A program made the position numbers and the translations under genes. Below the pieces are notes generated by a model. That model saw nothing but the letters and a program-made list of their open reading frames with translations. It had not been told where the DNA came from and ran no database searches. From Saturnia japonica (Eukaryota > Arthropoda > Insecta > Lepidoptera > Saturniidae), in contig CM065307.1 of assembly GCA_033032175.1 (NCBI GenBank), forward strand, positions 8,308,001 to 8,372,000: 64,000 nucleotides of DNA, written 5' to 3'. Positions 33,497-43,929 of the stretch are shown here, in pieces (positions within the stretch are counted from its first letter, which is position 1; each line of letters begins with the position of its first letter).

Positions 33497-33880
33497 TCCA
33501 TACAATTAATAAAATTGTAATGACAAAATTACAGCTTTTTACTAAATGCATATGAGAGTATATACAATACCTACAAAAAAAAGCCCATTTTTTAAATTTT
33601 TGTCTCTCTGTCTGTCTGTTTGTTCCGGGTAATCTCCGAAACAGTTGGACCAATTTTGATGGGACTTTCACTGATAGATAGATAGCTGATGATATAGGGA
33701 GTAACATAGGCTACTTTTATTTTAGAAAAAGGATTAGGGTTCCACACAAATAAAATAAAAAATTGGTCAAGGTTCATCAATTTGGGCGCTTAAATGGCTT
33801 ATGCTGAGTAAACCAGAAGAGATATAGCAAATTAATGTACTACATAATCATAGGCATTAAAAAGACCTACAAAACAGAAG
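33497..33880 (+). mobile_element. Helitron family H1, 3'-truncated copy
   Basis: It begins TCCATACAATTAATAAAATT and follows the H1 family: ACTAAATGCATATGAGAGTA, TGTTCCGGGTAATCTCCGAA, GATAGATAGCTGATGATATA and GGCTTATGCTGAGTAAACCA. It stops after AAAAAGACCTAC without the CTAGT hairpin end. Confidence 0.7.
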
Positions 33881-34537
33881 GGTTTAATTTAATGTTCACA
33901 TCTTATGCAGTCAGGTTTCTTGATTTTTGAAATAATTTTTTATTTTACACTTTTTAGCTAGGTTTATAATAATATCCTAAACAAAGAGGATTGTCAATTT
34001 TTTTTAGACTTTGTTTTTTAATTTTATTTTGGATACTATGAAGAACTTTGAGAGACTAATTTGAATATTTTACTAGTTTTATGGCTTAAATCATGCTTTT
34101 TATATTTTTGAAAACAGCTGAACTTTTTTTATGTTGAGGTCATCACCCTCATAAATATTTAAGGACTTGAGCTTTTGTTATCTGTTGATTGTCATACATA
34201 CTCTGTGCTTGTGGCTATAACATAGTGTGTACCAACATTAGCAAATATGTAGTTATATTTATCGTAACTTTTGACGTTGTTACAGGAAAGGTAATTAATT
34301 TTTATAATTAATGCGATTTTCTTAATTACTGAGGATATTGAATTTTGATTATTAAACTATAGTCGTACAAGATCGTGCGCGACCGTCCTATATTTTCCAT
34401 TGACGTTGGCGGGGGCGAAGTACTATTGTCGATAACATGGCCAGGTAACGTAGCGGGGACAGGAAACGCGTGAAATTACGTCACGTAGGCGCGCAGTCAC
34501 AGTACGCTAAAGTAAACAGTATAACGCATCGATATAC
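33881..34537. other. No gene; GC rises toward the right end
   Basis: Mostly AT-rich. From 34370 to 34510 CpG content climbs (GTTGGCGGGGGCGAAG, CACGTAGGCGCGCAGTCACA), which may belong to a promoter or to the element that follows. Confidence 0.3.
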
Positions 34538-34712
34538 AGTGTGTATTAAAAACCCCGTCGGATCCGTAAAGGTGTTATTAGGTATCGAGATTATATTTTG
34601 TTTATGTTATATAACTCGGGTTATAAGTTAAAAAAATACCCCGAATAAAATTTAAAAAGAATTAGTTAAACGGGGAAACTTACATGGCAATACAGGCGGC
34701 ATGGCGCAACTG
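34538..34712. mobile_element. TIR element end related to the MITE at 51.9 kb
   Basis: TA followed by CAGTGTGTATTAAAAACCCC begins a stretch that matches 51863-52040. Shared text includes GGTATCGAGATTATATT, GTTATGTTATAT and ACTTACATGGCAATACAGGC. Only this end is present: the opposite inverted repeat, found at 52.2 kb for the other copy, is not found nearby. Confidence 0.65.
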
Positions 34713-34906
34713 ATGCGCCACGCGACCTTTATCTCTAACATCAAAATCATGGTGGCCCTAGTTGACCCCGGGATCAGTTTATCACATTCATTGTTTTTTT
34801 TCTGTAGCTTTGAAAAGAATGCTTTTTTTGTCGTCCGAGTTTGAATATTGTGACTATTATTCGATGAGGACTGTAAGGCGATGGCTTTACGAATATGTTG
34901 TTCCAT
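34652..34906 (-). other. Candidate first coding exon next to a TIR element end
   Basis: The minus-strand frame starts MEQHIRKAIALQSSSNNSHN and runs with basic, polar composition. Near its end the sequence CCAT then GTAAGT (34682 region) is a strong splice donor. The same donor-like sequence is kept in the copy at 52.0 kb. So this is either an element-encoded exon or a host first exon into which an element end has moved. No homology is recognised. Confidence 0.3.
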
Positions 34907-34912
34907 GTTCCT

Positions 34913-36044
34913 ACCACCAACAGTAACACAAGTCTAACATCGTCTCAACGAGATTTGCACGGACACTTTGTAACACATTTGTGACGAATTTAATTTTGTC
35001 AAAAGCTGCTACAATACGCGAACGCGTTTCGGATTCGGTATTACAGATTTACGTAAAAACTGATTGTTTTAGCACGACTGCATTAGCACGATGTGTTTCT
35101 TGGCCGTGAACACTGAACACTGCCCTTAGTGAACACACGGTTGTGCAAACGTTGAAACCCACGGTCTTCTACCCAAACAAATTAACTTATTAAAATATCT
35201 ACTCTTGTTTAGAATACGACATTTCGCGGAAAACAATCACAACATCGTAACGGAACACAACTACTGGGAAGAAATTTTTTCGCGAAACTGACCTATTATT
35301 AAAATTAAATTAAAGTTATGCAAAGGTAGGTATAGTTCGTCAGGTAGGCCTAGGGATGTAGACAATGTCACAATAATCCTGGTACAAAATAGCTAAAAGT
35401 AGACCACTTGAAAAAAAAAATTGTAAAACTTATGGGGGTCACCCCGAACGGCCTTTTTTTAGAGGTGGGCGATCATCATTCACATAACCAAGAAATTTAG
35501 ATAAAGATAAGATTAAGATTTAGATTTTGTATAGAGGGGTAATTTCCGTATCTGTTATAGGTATTTTAACGTCCGCAGACGCGTCCGCCTCGAATCCGAT
35601 TGTCGGTTTTTGTGGCACGGATCAAAGGGTTTCGGCGCGATCGTACGGCGTCTGACGACGAATCAGTTTGATCGGAGTTGTGATTGAGAATGCACGCGTG
35701 CTTCTTGTGGTTTAATTCTTCAACTGCGATGCACTCTCAAGTACTAGTTAAAAGTACTAAATAAAGAAATAGCTGCGGCAGCTACGGTCTAAATATCCGT
35801 TTTTTTAAACGTTACGTGCGAGTTGCGGCTGTTGAGAATGAACGGACTGATCGATCTACAGACGTGTGGATGGCTCGTGGTGATCCAACTGCTGATGCAT
35901 CTGTCAGTGTCCGCGGACGCATCTGTAGACGTGTAGAGGAGGGAACTAGGTCAACTTTTTTTATACATCCACGATGGCAACAATCGACGCCATATTGTTT
36001 AAAATTTATCCTTTGTGGTGTTCTTGAGTCCAAACGCGTGGGCC
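34913..36044. other. GC-rich stretch without assigned gene
   Basis: CpG-rich blocks at about 35570-35650 and 35810-35940 sit in AT-rich DNA. Open frames occur on both strands at 35812-36105 but look like mirror images in low-complexity sequence. An AATAAA at 35760 after the first block would fit an LTR, but I cannot find a partner. Confidence 0.3.
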
Positions 36045-36135
36045 GATTTTGATGATTCTTACGTATATCGAATTGTCTTAATCTTCCGAGTGTTACTAAA
36101 GACATGACGGTAATTAAAATTCAATATGGCAACAA
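36045..36135 (-). repeat. Dispersed repeat related to 38345-38860
   Basis: Read on the minus strand, GCCATATTGAATTTTAATTA, TCATGTCTTTAGTAACAC and ATTAAGACAATTCGATAT line up with the two tandem copies at 38.35-38.86 kb. No coding potential. Confidence 0.65.
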
Positions 36136-36285
36136 CCAGATGCCATATTGTGAATGGTTATAACAGCATATAATTTGGTACCTCAGTAATAGGGATTGTT
36201 AATTTTTTTACCAGATGCCTTATTGTGAAAGGTTATAACAGCGTATAATTTGGTACAACAGTAATTGGGATTGTTAATTTTTTTA
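36136..36285. repeat. 75-bp tandem duplication
   Basis: Two adjacent 75-base units, each starting CCAGATGCC and ending in GTTAATTTTTTT, differ at about seven positions. The first unit overlaps the end of the dispersed repeat. Confidence 0.85.
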
Positions 36286-36902
36286 AATAAGGTCTAAATC
36301 AAAAACGATGTCGAGGAATTGTTTTATAAAATTATTGAAGATCATGTGTCCTATGTTTGATCTCATGACGTCATCATTTTGCCTGGTCACCCAACACTAA
36401 AAAACGCCGAAGTATTATAGGTATTTCCAAGACAAGGAAACAAGAAATTGTCAAACACTTTGAGAAAGGTGCTAGAATGTTTAAAATTTCATACCCTAAA
36501 AAGTGGCTAAAAGTAGCCATTAATTGTATTATAAAAGACACAAAGTTCATTACTTAAATACGCTTTATTTATTAATTATAGCGAAGTTCAACTTAATACT
36601 CTTTAGACAAATGTTATTTATTGTGTATATTGAACTTTATGAAGATTGTGGCGGAATTGTAAAAATAAACGATGCTCGAGGAGCCGGCAAGAAGTATCCA
36701 GTAACATTAAATATGAAGCCAAAGTAATAATATGAATAAAATTTTCTAAAATAAGTATCGACATATCGCGGTTAAAAATATCGACGATATATATCGATAA
36801 TCTTATGAGAAAATATCGAAATTTAGATATTTTTTGCACAACCCTAGCGGCCATCACCCTTGCGTGCGGTCACGTATATTGTATCATTACAATATTTAAA
36901 TA
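36286..36902. other. No gene recognised
   Basis: AT-rich. The run of ATATCG words at 36757-36825 (ATCGACATATCGCGG, ATATCGACGATATATATCGA) is a local, partly palindromic, low-complexity cluster. Confidence 0.4.
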
Positions 36903-37412
36903 CTAGCTATGCCCGTGGCTTCGCTCACGTGGACTACAGAATGTCCCGGCGAATCTTGCTTCCCCGCTCCCGACTATTTTAAACACGAAAATGCTTATTG
37001 TGGGTGTTCCTTAAAAGGTAGACGTATACTCTCCGTGACTTTTTTGTAGGTCTTTTTAATTGCCTACAATTATATAGTACATTAATTTGCTATATTTCTT
37101 ATGGTTTACTCAGCGTAAACCATTTAAGCGCCCGAATTGATTCACCATGACCAGTTTTTTTTTTATTATTCGCAAACCCTTAATTATTTTTCTAAAATAA
37201 AAGTAGTCTATGTTACTCCCTATAAAACCAGCTATCTACCAGTAAAAGTCCAGTTAAAATCGGTCCAACCGTTTCGGAGATTGCCCAGAACACACAGACC
37301 AAAATTTAAAAAATGGGATTTTTATTATTGGTATCGTATATACTTTCATATGCATTGAGTAAAAACTGTTATTTTGACATTACAGACACTTTAATTTTAT
37401 CAATTGTATAGA
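36903..37412 (-). mobile_element. Helitron family H1, complete copy
   Basis: On the minus strand it starts TCTATACAATTGATAAAATT (37412) and ends with GTGAGCGAAGCCACGGGCAT then AGCTAGT (36903), a GC stem plus CTAGT. Internal text such as CCGTTTCGGAGATTGCCCAG (plus strand) is shared with the other H1 copies. It is non-coding, so it would need helicase supplied in trans. Confidence 0.78.
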
Positions 37413-38340
37413 TTTTTCGGCTATATATGTACATATGTAATAAAGACAAATTTTGTGTTCAGTTCCAGTAAATGCTCAGTAGTCTCAAATAATATGTATT
37501 TATCAAGCACCAAGTGGTTATATAAGATAACTGAAAACAACTTAACAAAATGTAATAAGTGAAATAACAATACAAAGTAAGAACTTATCAAGGCTCTATT
37601 CTAAAACGACGCTATCCTCATAATGACCACACCGTGCTGCTCCTCGTGTGTTTTTTCTCACGCCGCACTGCGTATGTCCGTCTTGTCTTCTGTCTTTATT
37701 TCTATGATGACTACGTTGCTGAAGAGATTGTCTCACAAGAAGGTGTCACATAATACTTGTATTATATTTAGTTACACACATTGTTTTTAAATAAAACTTT
37801 TCTAAATAACATCTCGCGAATAGAACATGATATGTGTAACATAAAAAAAAATATTTGTGGAAAATGTAATCATTAAACTGTAAATATGTCATACTATTGA
37901 TAAATATTTTAGGAATCATTTATTCATTTCATAAAATAATTATTATTTGATCATCATAACACTTAATAATATTATAATTAAATAGGTAAATAAATTGTGT
38001 TCGAACAAATTACTATCAATCTACCACAGTTCCGAGGTAATTTCTATATTTTATTATTGGTAACACTGGCCGTTATTGTGTTAGAATTACATCGCTATAA
38101 TTTTACGTAAAAATCAAGAAATCGATTGAATATATTACAAGTTTACTTGTTAAATGTGATTCCCTAATTTAAAAAAATCAAAATACTTTGGTTCCTAGTT
38201 TGACACCTCTATACTACTTAAGACGGTACTTTAAAATATTTTACTAAACACGTCAAAAGCGTTACTCGGACGAGGTCTGGGATGTTAATGGCGGGTGACT
38301 TACTTACTATGAGTTATTCACCGCTATCTTAGTGAACATT
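37413..38340. other. No gene recognised
   Basis: Mostly AT-rich; a short GC-richer patch at 37625-37690. Nothing assignable. Confidence 0.4.
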
Positions 38341-38344
38341 ACTT

Positions 38345-38860
38345 CCGCTTTTTTATAAGTCCATGGTCGCCATATTAAATTTTGAATATTGTCATGTCTT
38401 TAATGGCACTTACTGCTTCGTTAGCCTAGTGGTCGTAAGCGCGAATGCTATGAACGAGGGCCTGGGTTCTAATCCCAGGTCGAGCAAAGTGTTATTGGAT
38501 TTTTTCCTATGAAATTCTCAGTAGCAGCTCGGAGTTTGGTTTCGTGCCCGATTAATGGCAATAGGCTCGCCCCCTATTACTTGAGACCTAAAAACATACT
38601 CGGCGAACTGTGGGTGTAAAACTGTACATCTCTGCCTATTCCTGCGGGGAATACAGGCGTGATGGTATGTATGTTAATGGCTCTTGCAAGATTACGACAA
38701 TTCGATATACTTATGAGTCATCAAAATTGGACCACGCATTTGGTCTCTAGAGCGTCACAAAGGATAACTTTTTCACGAATGGCGTCTGATTGTCGCCATA
38801 TTGAATTTTGATTACTGCCACGCCTTTAGTGACTGTCGCAAGATTAAGAGAATTCGATTG
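38345..38860 (+). repeat. Two tandem copies of a dispersed repeat, first one split by a SINE
   Basis: GTCGCCATATTAAATTTTGA near 38367 and GTCGCCATATTGAATTTTGA near 38791 begin two related units, both followed by a run reading GCAAGATTA and then ATTCGAT. A third related unit lies at 36045-36135 on the other strand. The SINE at 38411-38673 interrupts the first unit. Confidence 0.65.
38411..38673 (+). mobile_element. tRNA-derived SINE with target duplications
   Basis: The head has an A box TAGCCTAGTGG (38422-38432) and a B box GGTTCTAATCC (38465-38475). The body (GTGGGTGTAAAACTGTACAT, CTGCGGGGAATACAGGCGTG) and a (GTAT)n tail follow. TTAATGGCACT precedes it (38400-38410) and TTAATGGCTCT follows it (38674-38684), a target duplication with one mismatch. 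It moves by using a partner LINE's enzyme. Confidence 0.82.
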
Positions 38861-39103
38861 ACGTAGAATGCCCGTACATAGGTTAATACACATATGTGGG
38901 TTAACCATTGCAAAGGGAGGATCCTCCGACCAGAGAGTGTTATGTCTGGCGGGCAGGTGCCCAACGGTTGTTGTCGGGTTCTTTGTATATATACTCAATT
39001 GTTCGGTTAATTTAAATATCGCGATGTAGGATGCGTCGTATGTGGCGAGATAGATATCTCTATGTAGGATGCGTCAGTTATGGCGAGGATAGATGTCGCT
39101 ACA
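38860..39103 (-). repeat. Solo LTR of the TRIM family
   Basis: On the minus strand it starts TGTAGCGACATC and shares with the LTRs at 42.75-43.78 kb: CACATACGACGCATCCTACA, CAATTGAGTATATATACA, GAACCCGAC and CTGGTCGGAGGATCC. A short internal duplication (GTAGGATGCGTC twice) is specific to this copy. No internal region or second LTR is nearby. Confidence 0.75.
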
Positions 39104-39164
39104 AAAACATTACTCTCCTTTGCGTCGAAGTGCTGTCGGGTAAAAAATTATTACAATGTCTTCA

Positions 39165-39744
39165 TCTATACAATTAATAAAATTGAAGTGTCTGTTTTTA
39201 ATGTCAAAATAATAGATTTTTATTAAATGCATATGAAAGTATATACGATACCTTTAAAAAAGAGCCTATTTTTAAAATTTTCGTCTGTCTGTTTGTTCTG
39301 GGTAATCTCTGAAACGGTCGGACCAATTTTGACGGGACTTTCACTGGTAGATAGCTGAATTTATAGGGAGTAACTTAGGCCACTTTAATTTTAGAAAAAG
39401 AATTAGGGTTCCGCACAAATAAAAAAGACTGGTCATGGCGAATCAATTCGGGTGCTTAAATGACTTATACTGAGTAAATCTTAAGAGATATTATAGCAAA
39501 TTAATGTAATACATGATTATAGGTATTAAAAATACCTACAAAAAAGTTCGGGAGAGTATACAACTATCGTCTAAGGAACACCCACAATAAGCGTTTTTGT
39601 CTTTAAAATAGCCGGGAGCGGGGGTGCAAGAGATTCGCGCGGGCATTCTGTAGTCCACGTGAGCGAAGCCACGAGCACAGCTACTAAACAATAATTCTGT
39701 TACTTCTGTAGTAAATGCGTGCGGAGCCGCAGGCATAGCTAGTT
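39165..39744 (+). mobile_element. Helitron family H1 with two successive 3' ends
   Basis: It starts TCTATACAATTAATAAAATT and contains the full H1 core. A first 3' end, GAGCGAAGCCACGAGCACAG then CTACT, is at 39661-39685. A second one, TGCGGAGCCGCAGGCATAGC then TAGT, follows 58 bases later at 39744. The first has a mutated CTRR end. This suggests read-through past a weak terminator to a second one. Confidence 0.72.
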
Positions 39745-40512
39745 TAATATATTTTCTTATTGTAGTCCAATTCATTTTTTATTGAAAATCTCAGTAGATT
39801 GAATTATGATTGTAGTTTAAAGGATTTACTTCATCAAGATGGGCAATGCTAATTAATATAAATATTTTAAGAATAATTTGAGAATAACATTTATTTGTTT
39901 TTTTGTTTTTAACTTTTTGTTATGATATGATATAGCATATTATGTTATTATTTTCTACAGATTTTTTTTTTATAATGTCATTTAATCTAAAACTTTATTA
40001 TTTTCCTTAATTTTGTTGCTTGCCAAAATAACAATATTATGATATCATATATACCTACTTCATAGGAAGAAAATATTTTTATATGATCAATATAAATCAG
40101 ACATAACATAATAATACAATTACGATTGTGATAAATGAGGGAATTGCAGTATTGTTTCTTTTTTTGTTGTTTTACATATTTATAAATATTACACACTGTA
40201 ATCAATACAATGTTATAGGTAGTAGGGTTCCTTAAAATATACTTGTTTACAAATGGCATGAATTTTAAACTTATCTTGTCATAAATTAAAGGTTATCTGT
40301 CTGTATTTTATCAGTCTGTTTTCTCTTCATTGCTGTTTGTTTACTCTTGCTATATTAAATCTCACACATTGCTGCTCAATTATGTCACAAATGACGTATG
40401 AATTCATTCTCTGTTGGAATTATAATTATATTTCTTTGCATATTTTTATCTTATTTATTTGTAATGGCCGAATATTAATATGTTTAGGGCGAAGACTTTA
40501 TTTTTATACAAG
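39745..40512. other. No gene recognised
   Basis: AT-rich; only short frames. Confidence 0.4.
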
Positions 40513-40968
40513 ACTAGCTTTGCCCGTCGCTTCACTCACATGGACTACAGAATGTCCGCGCGAATCTCTTGCTCCCTTGCTCCCGGCTATTTTAAAGACA
40601 ATCAATGCATATAATTAAGTACTACATTAATTTGCTATATCTCTTATGATTTACTCAGCATAAGCCATTTAAGCACCCGAATTGATTCTCCATGACCAGT
40701 TTTTTTTATTTGTGTGGAACCCTAATTTTTTTTCTAAAATAAAAGTAGCCTAAGTTACTCCCTATATCATCAGCTATCACCCAGTGAAAATTCCGTCAAA
40801 ATCGGTCCAACCGTATCGGAGATTACCCGGAACAAACAAACAGACAGACAAATAAAAACTTGAAATTTGTTTTTTTTTGTTTATGTATCGTATATACTGT
40901 CAAATACATTTTCTAAAAACCTGTTGTTTTGACATTACAAACAGACACTTTAATTTTATTGTATAGAT
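40513..40968 (-). mobile_element. Helitron family H1, copy
   Basis: Minus strand from ATCTATACAATAAAATTAAA (40968) to CATGTGAGTGAAGCGACGGG then CAAAGCTAGT (40513). Slightly shorter than the other H1 copies because part of the region after the hairpin end is deleted. Confidence 0.75.
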
Positions 40969-41390
40969 CAGTTGATATATCAATAAATCAAATATTTTCA
41001 GGGTTACTTTTTGTATTGATAAGAGATGGCGGTGTTACATGTACGGTGTATCGTCTGATTTTTTACGTCGTGTCTATAGATAGGTTTGTTTTTATAAACG
41101 AATTGCAATTTTATTTATTTGTATAGATAAAGGTTAATTTTGTGTCTTGTTCCAGTAAATGCTCAGTAGTGCTCAAATAATATATATGTATATATATAAT
41201 AATATAAAAGGGCCATTTATGATCACAATAACACAACTTTCGCCTAACGACATTGTTTATAGTCAAAACATGTTTGTAACGTGTCGGCGCTCGCAGGCAG
41301 TCTAAAAGCAAATGTTTGAAATCTACCGCTACCTACCTACACAACGTTCCGTTCGCGCTTGCGCTATATAAACGAAGGAACAGCATGATG
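40969..41390. other. No gene recognised
   Basis: AT-rich spacer. Text at 41135-41175 (GTTCCAGTAAATGCTCAGTA) repeats text at 37458-37480, so both H1 copies may share a flanking repeat. Confidence 0.4.
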
Positions 41391-41394
41391 ACAC

Positions 41395-41466
41395 TCCAAG
41401 TCCGGTGAAGCTGTAAAAGCCGCAGCGGCTTCAGGTCCCCTAAGGCTAACAGTATATTCAGATCTA
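41395..41466 (+). mobile_element. Short LINE A 3' end
   Basis: Seventy bases of the LINE A terminus (AAGTCCGGTGAAGCTGTAAA, GTCCCCTAAGG) end in a short A run. GATGACACT before it and GATGCCACACT after it may be a worn target duplication. Confidence 0.7.
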
Positions 41467-41576
41467 AAAAAAGTGATGCCACACTATTATTGAACGTCGT
41501 ACAGTGCGGATGCGATGTTTGTTTAGATATCAGTTTATTATTAGAATGTGCCGTCGTAATGGTGTCGTTCATAACA

Positions 41577-42227
41577 TAGTATAAAAGAAAGTCGCTATGG
41601 GCGTCTGTCTGTTTATCCGATTAATTTTTCTAAACCACGTAATGGATTTTGATACGGTTTTCTCTGTCATTTGGAGATTTTTTTACGGAAGGATTGTACA
41701 GACAAATATACATTCTAATTAAAATGTTGTATAAGTAGTAGAGAAAATAATAATGTGCTAAAAAATTGTAGTTCTTCAAAAACACTAGAGAAAAGTCCGC
41801 GATGGCATATGTCTATCTCCTAAGGCTGACTCACAGTAACCATTTTTATTTTTAATATAGTGATTAAAAATAGTAGCTTATTTACGAAGTTATTTACTCC
41901 AATTCAGTATTAATCTTGATCCACATAAATATATTAGTTAATTCGGGCATTTAATGTAGATTAAAACTGCCCTCTACAAATATCATTTAAATGAAAATCA
42001 TAGGAGATGACACATACTTAAAATTACGCGCAATAAAAAAAAATTACTCGCAACGAAACGGTTGACTGGCGCACGCTGTCGCCATCCGTGTGGCGTCCTA
42101 CTCCTATCTATCAATAGGGAATAGCGTGCTAAGCGCACTTTTCATAAAGATAAACATGATTTTTTTAAACATAAATAACACCACATTAGTAAAGTGTACC
42201 CGTGCGAAGCCGGAGCGGGTGTCTAGT
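41577..42227 (+). mobile_element. Helitron-like element, second family
   Basis: It starts with a TAGTATAAAAGAAAGTCGCT-type end followed by GTCTGTCTGTTTATCC. It ends CGTGCGAAGCCGGAGCGGGT then GTCTAGT at 42227, again a GC stem plus CTAGT. The core differs from H1. A related start occurs at about 46785. Non-coding. Confidence 0.6.
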
Positions 42228-42683
42228 ATAAAATAGATAAGCTGAAGTCTAATAAATCATCAAAGTTTTGTTTTTTACTAAATTTATTCCGTCTAAAGGC
42301 GATAATATTATCTTTATTTGGGTTTACATAGCTGCTACTATTAATTACTGTTTAATGTTTATTTAAATACACAATGTTATTGCTTTGACTTGATAATTTA
42401 ATAAGTACATGTTTTTAAATGTGTGCTTTTTACACAATGAGTTTTAAATAATTTATTTTACATTGAAGATTGCTTTTATTAATTAAAATTATGAAATTGA
42501 AAATATTATAAGATTTGCGTTTTTAATAATTATTGTAAGTTAGTTATTTGTTAGTATTCTGCCTGTGTGTACGAAGCAGGTGTTTTGATAAAGTACACAT
42601 AAAAACAGAACCATCCCACGGAACTTCGGTCGTATGCGACTAGACAAAAACAGTTTTTTTTGTAGATTATTGTTCATTCATAT
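42228..42683. other. No gene recognised
   Basis: AT-rich flank to the left of the nested mariner. Confidence 0.4.
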
Positions 42684-42878
42684 AGGAGTCGTGTCCCAAG
42701 AGTAACCGACCTGTACCCATAACTTCGCGCCAAAACCGTTCGAATGACCTTTGTAGCGACATCTACATAGTGTCACATAGCGACATCTATCTAGCCACAT
42801 ACGACACATCCTACATCGCGCTATAGAAATTAACTCTTCAATTGAGTATATATACAAGAACCCGACTACAACCGTTGG

Positions 42879-42977
42879 TCTCAAGTCCGGTGAAGCTGTA
42901 AAAGCCGCAGCGGCTCTGTTTTTGGATAGGGCCCCTAAGGCTAACAGTGTAGTCAGTTAAAAAAAAAAAAAAAAAAA
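42879..42977 (+). mobile_element. LINE A 3' end inside the TRIM left LTR
   Basis: About 80 bases of the LINE A 3' UTR (AAGTCCGGTGAAGCTGTAAA, GGCCCCTAAGG-type end) plus about 18 A residues. The LTR text CTACAACCGTTGG lies on its left and CTACTGTTGGG on its right, a target duplication that has since changed. The undisturbed LTR at 43.7 kb has a single ATTACAACCGTTGGGCAGC. Confidence 0.82.
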
Positions 42978-43055
42978 CTACTGTTGGGCAGCTGCCCGCC
43001 AGAGATAACACCCGTCTGGTCGGAGGATCCTCCCTTGGAAATAGTTATTCTACAC

Positions 43056-43067
43056 TGGTGACCCCGA
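43056..43067 (+). other. Primer-binding-site candidate of the TRIM
   Basis: TGGTGACCCCGA follows the left LTR after one base. It begins with TGG, complementary to a tRNA 3' CCA, as expected for a primer site. I do not name the tRNA. Confidence 0.6.
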
Positions 43068-43372
43068 GCATGAACATCAGCGCAACCGTCTTCGCAAAAG
43101 CTACGTCATCGTGACGTCATCATCACTTCCTCAAGCATTCAAGCGGCGAGTCATACAGCTAGCCAGCATCCACGGCTATTACGGGTATCCTGACCATCAG
43201 CATGCAGCGGACGCGCGTTCCTGGTCAGCCCCATAGCCTTCTCAGCGACCTTGGCACAGCACACTGCACTTCGGCCGGTCAGCAAGCAGAGACCCACTTC
43301 TCTCCTGGTCGTCGCAGCAGTCAGCCACTACGCAGTACTGCAACACTCCGACTCACTGGAGCATTCTTGCAG

Positions 43373-43465
43373 CATCACCCCGACTCACTGGGGCATCACC
43401 CCGACTCACTGGGGCATCACCCCGACTCACTGGGGGCATCACCCCGACTCACTGGGGCATCACCG
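43373..43465 (+). repeat. 21-bp tandem repeat in the TRIM interior
   Basis: Four full units of CATCACCCCGACTCACTGGG plus G and a partial fifth. Looser TCCGACTCACTGGA-type units occur before (43346) and after (43479, 43505). Two plus-strand frames read through it, one giving THWGITP repeats and the other HHPDSLG repeats. Confidence 0.9.
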
Positions 43466-43597
43466 CAGACAGTTCCGACTCACCGTGAACTATGCGGCAT
43501 CTGGTTCCGACTCACTGGAACATTTCACTGGCCCGGCAAGCATCACAAGATGTATGGACGACTCAACCTGCTATCGACCTCCGGTCTCGGAGGGGAG

Positions 43598-43780
43598 TGA
43601 TGTAGCGACACATAGCGACATCTATCGAGCCACATACGACGCATCCTACATCGCGCTATAGAAATTAACTCTTCAATTGAGTATATATACAAGAACCCGA
43701 TTACAACCGTTGGGCAGCTGCCCGCCAGACATAACACCCGTCTGGTCGGAGGATCCTTCCTTTGCAATAGTTCTTCTACA
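43598..43780 (+). repeat. TRIM right LTR
   Basis: It shares with the left LTR CACATAGCGACATCTATC, CTACATCGCGCTATAGAAAT and ATTGAGTATATATACAAGAA. It lacks a 14-15-base piece near the 5' end that is present in the left LTR, and lacks the LINE insertion. Confidence 0.82.
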
Positions 43781-43929
43781 CCTTCATGAAAGTACAAGCG
43801 TAACAAGTAACTCTTCACGAAGTCATCGGCTACCATGGTAACCGACGAGATTTGTTATTTCGAGCGTAGCATGTCTTTACGTACATTATCGATTTCGCGT
43901 TTCGTACAGGTAGCGCATTTTGCTATCGT

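Larger units (their letters stand above)
42752..43780 (+). mobile_element. TRIM-type miniature LTR retrotransposon
   Basis: The left LTR (42752-43054) starts TGTAGCGACATC and ends TACA. It contains a LINE A tail at 42879-42977. The right LTR (43598-43780) also ends CTACA. Directly after the left LTR is CTGGTGACCCCGAG, a primer-site-like sequence. Directly before the right LTR is GGAGGGGAG, a polypurine tract. CCTT occurs on both outer sides (42748-42751 and 43781-43784), a 4-bp target duplication. The internal region is only about 540 bases and encodes no known gag or pol, so it depends on enzymes from another element. Confidence 0.82.

Noticed and set aside
43373..43465. Evenly spaced 21-bp repeats as a CRISPR-like array
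   Set aside because: The units are directly adjacent with no unique spacers, and the DNA is eukaryotic. It is a simple tandem repeat.
43202..43661. Two overlapping frames of 132 and 136 codons with a repeated peptide, as a possible repeat-protein gene
   Set aside because: They lie inside the TRIM interior, run into its right LTR, and are open only because a 21-bp array has no stop in two frames.
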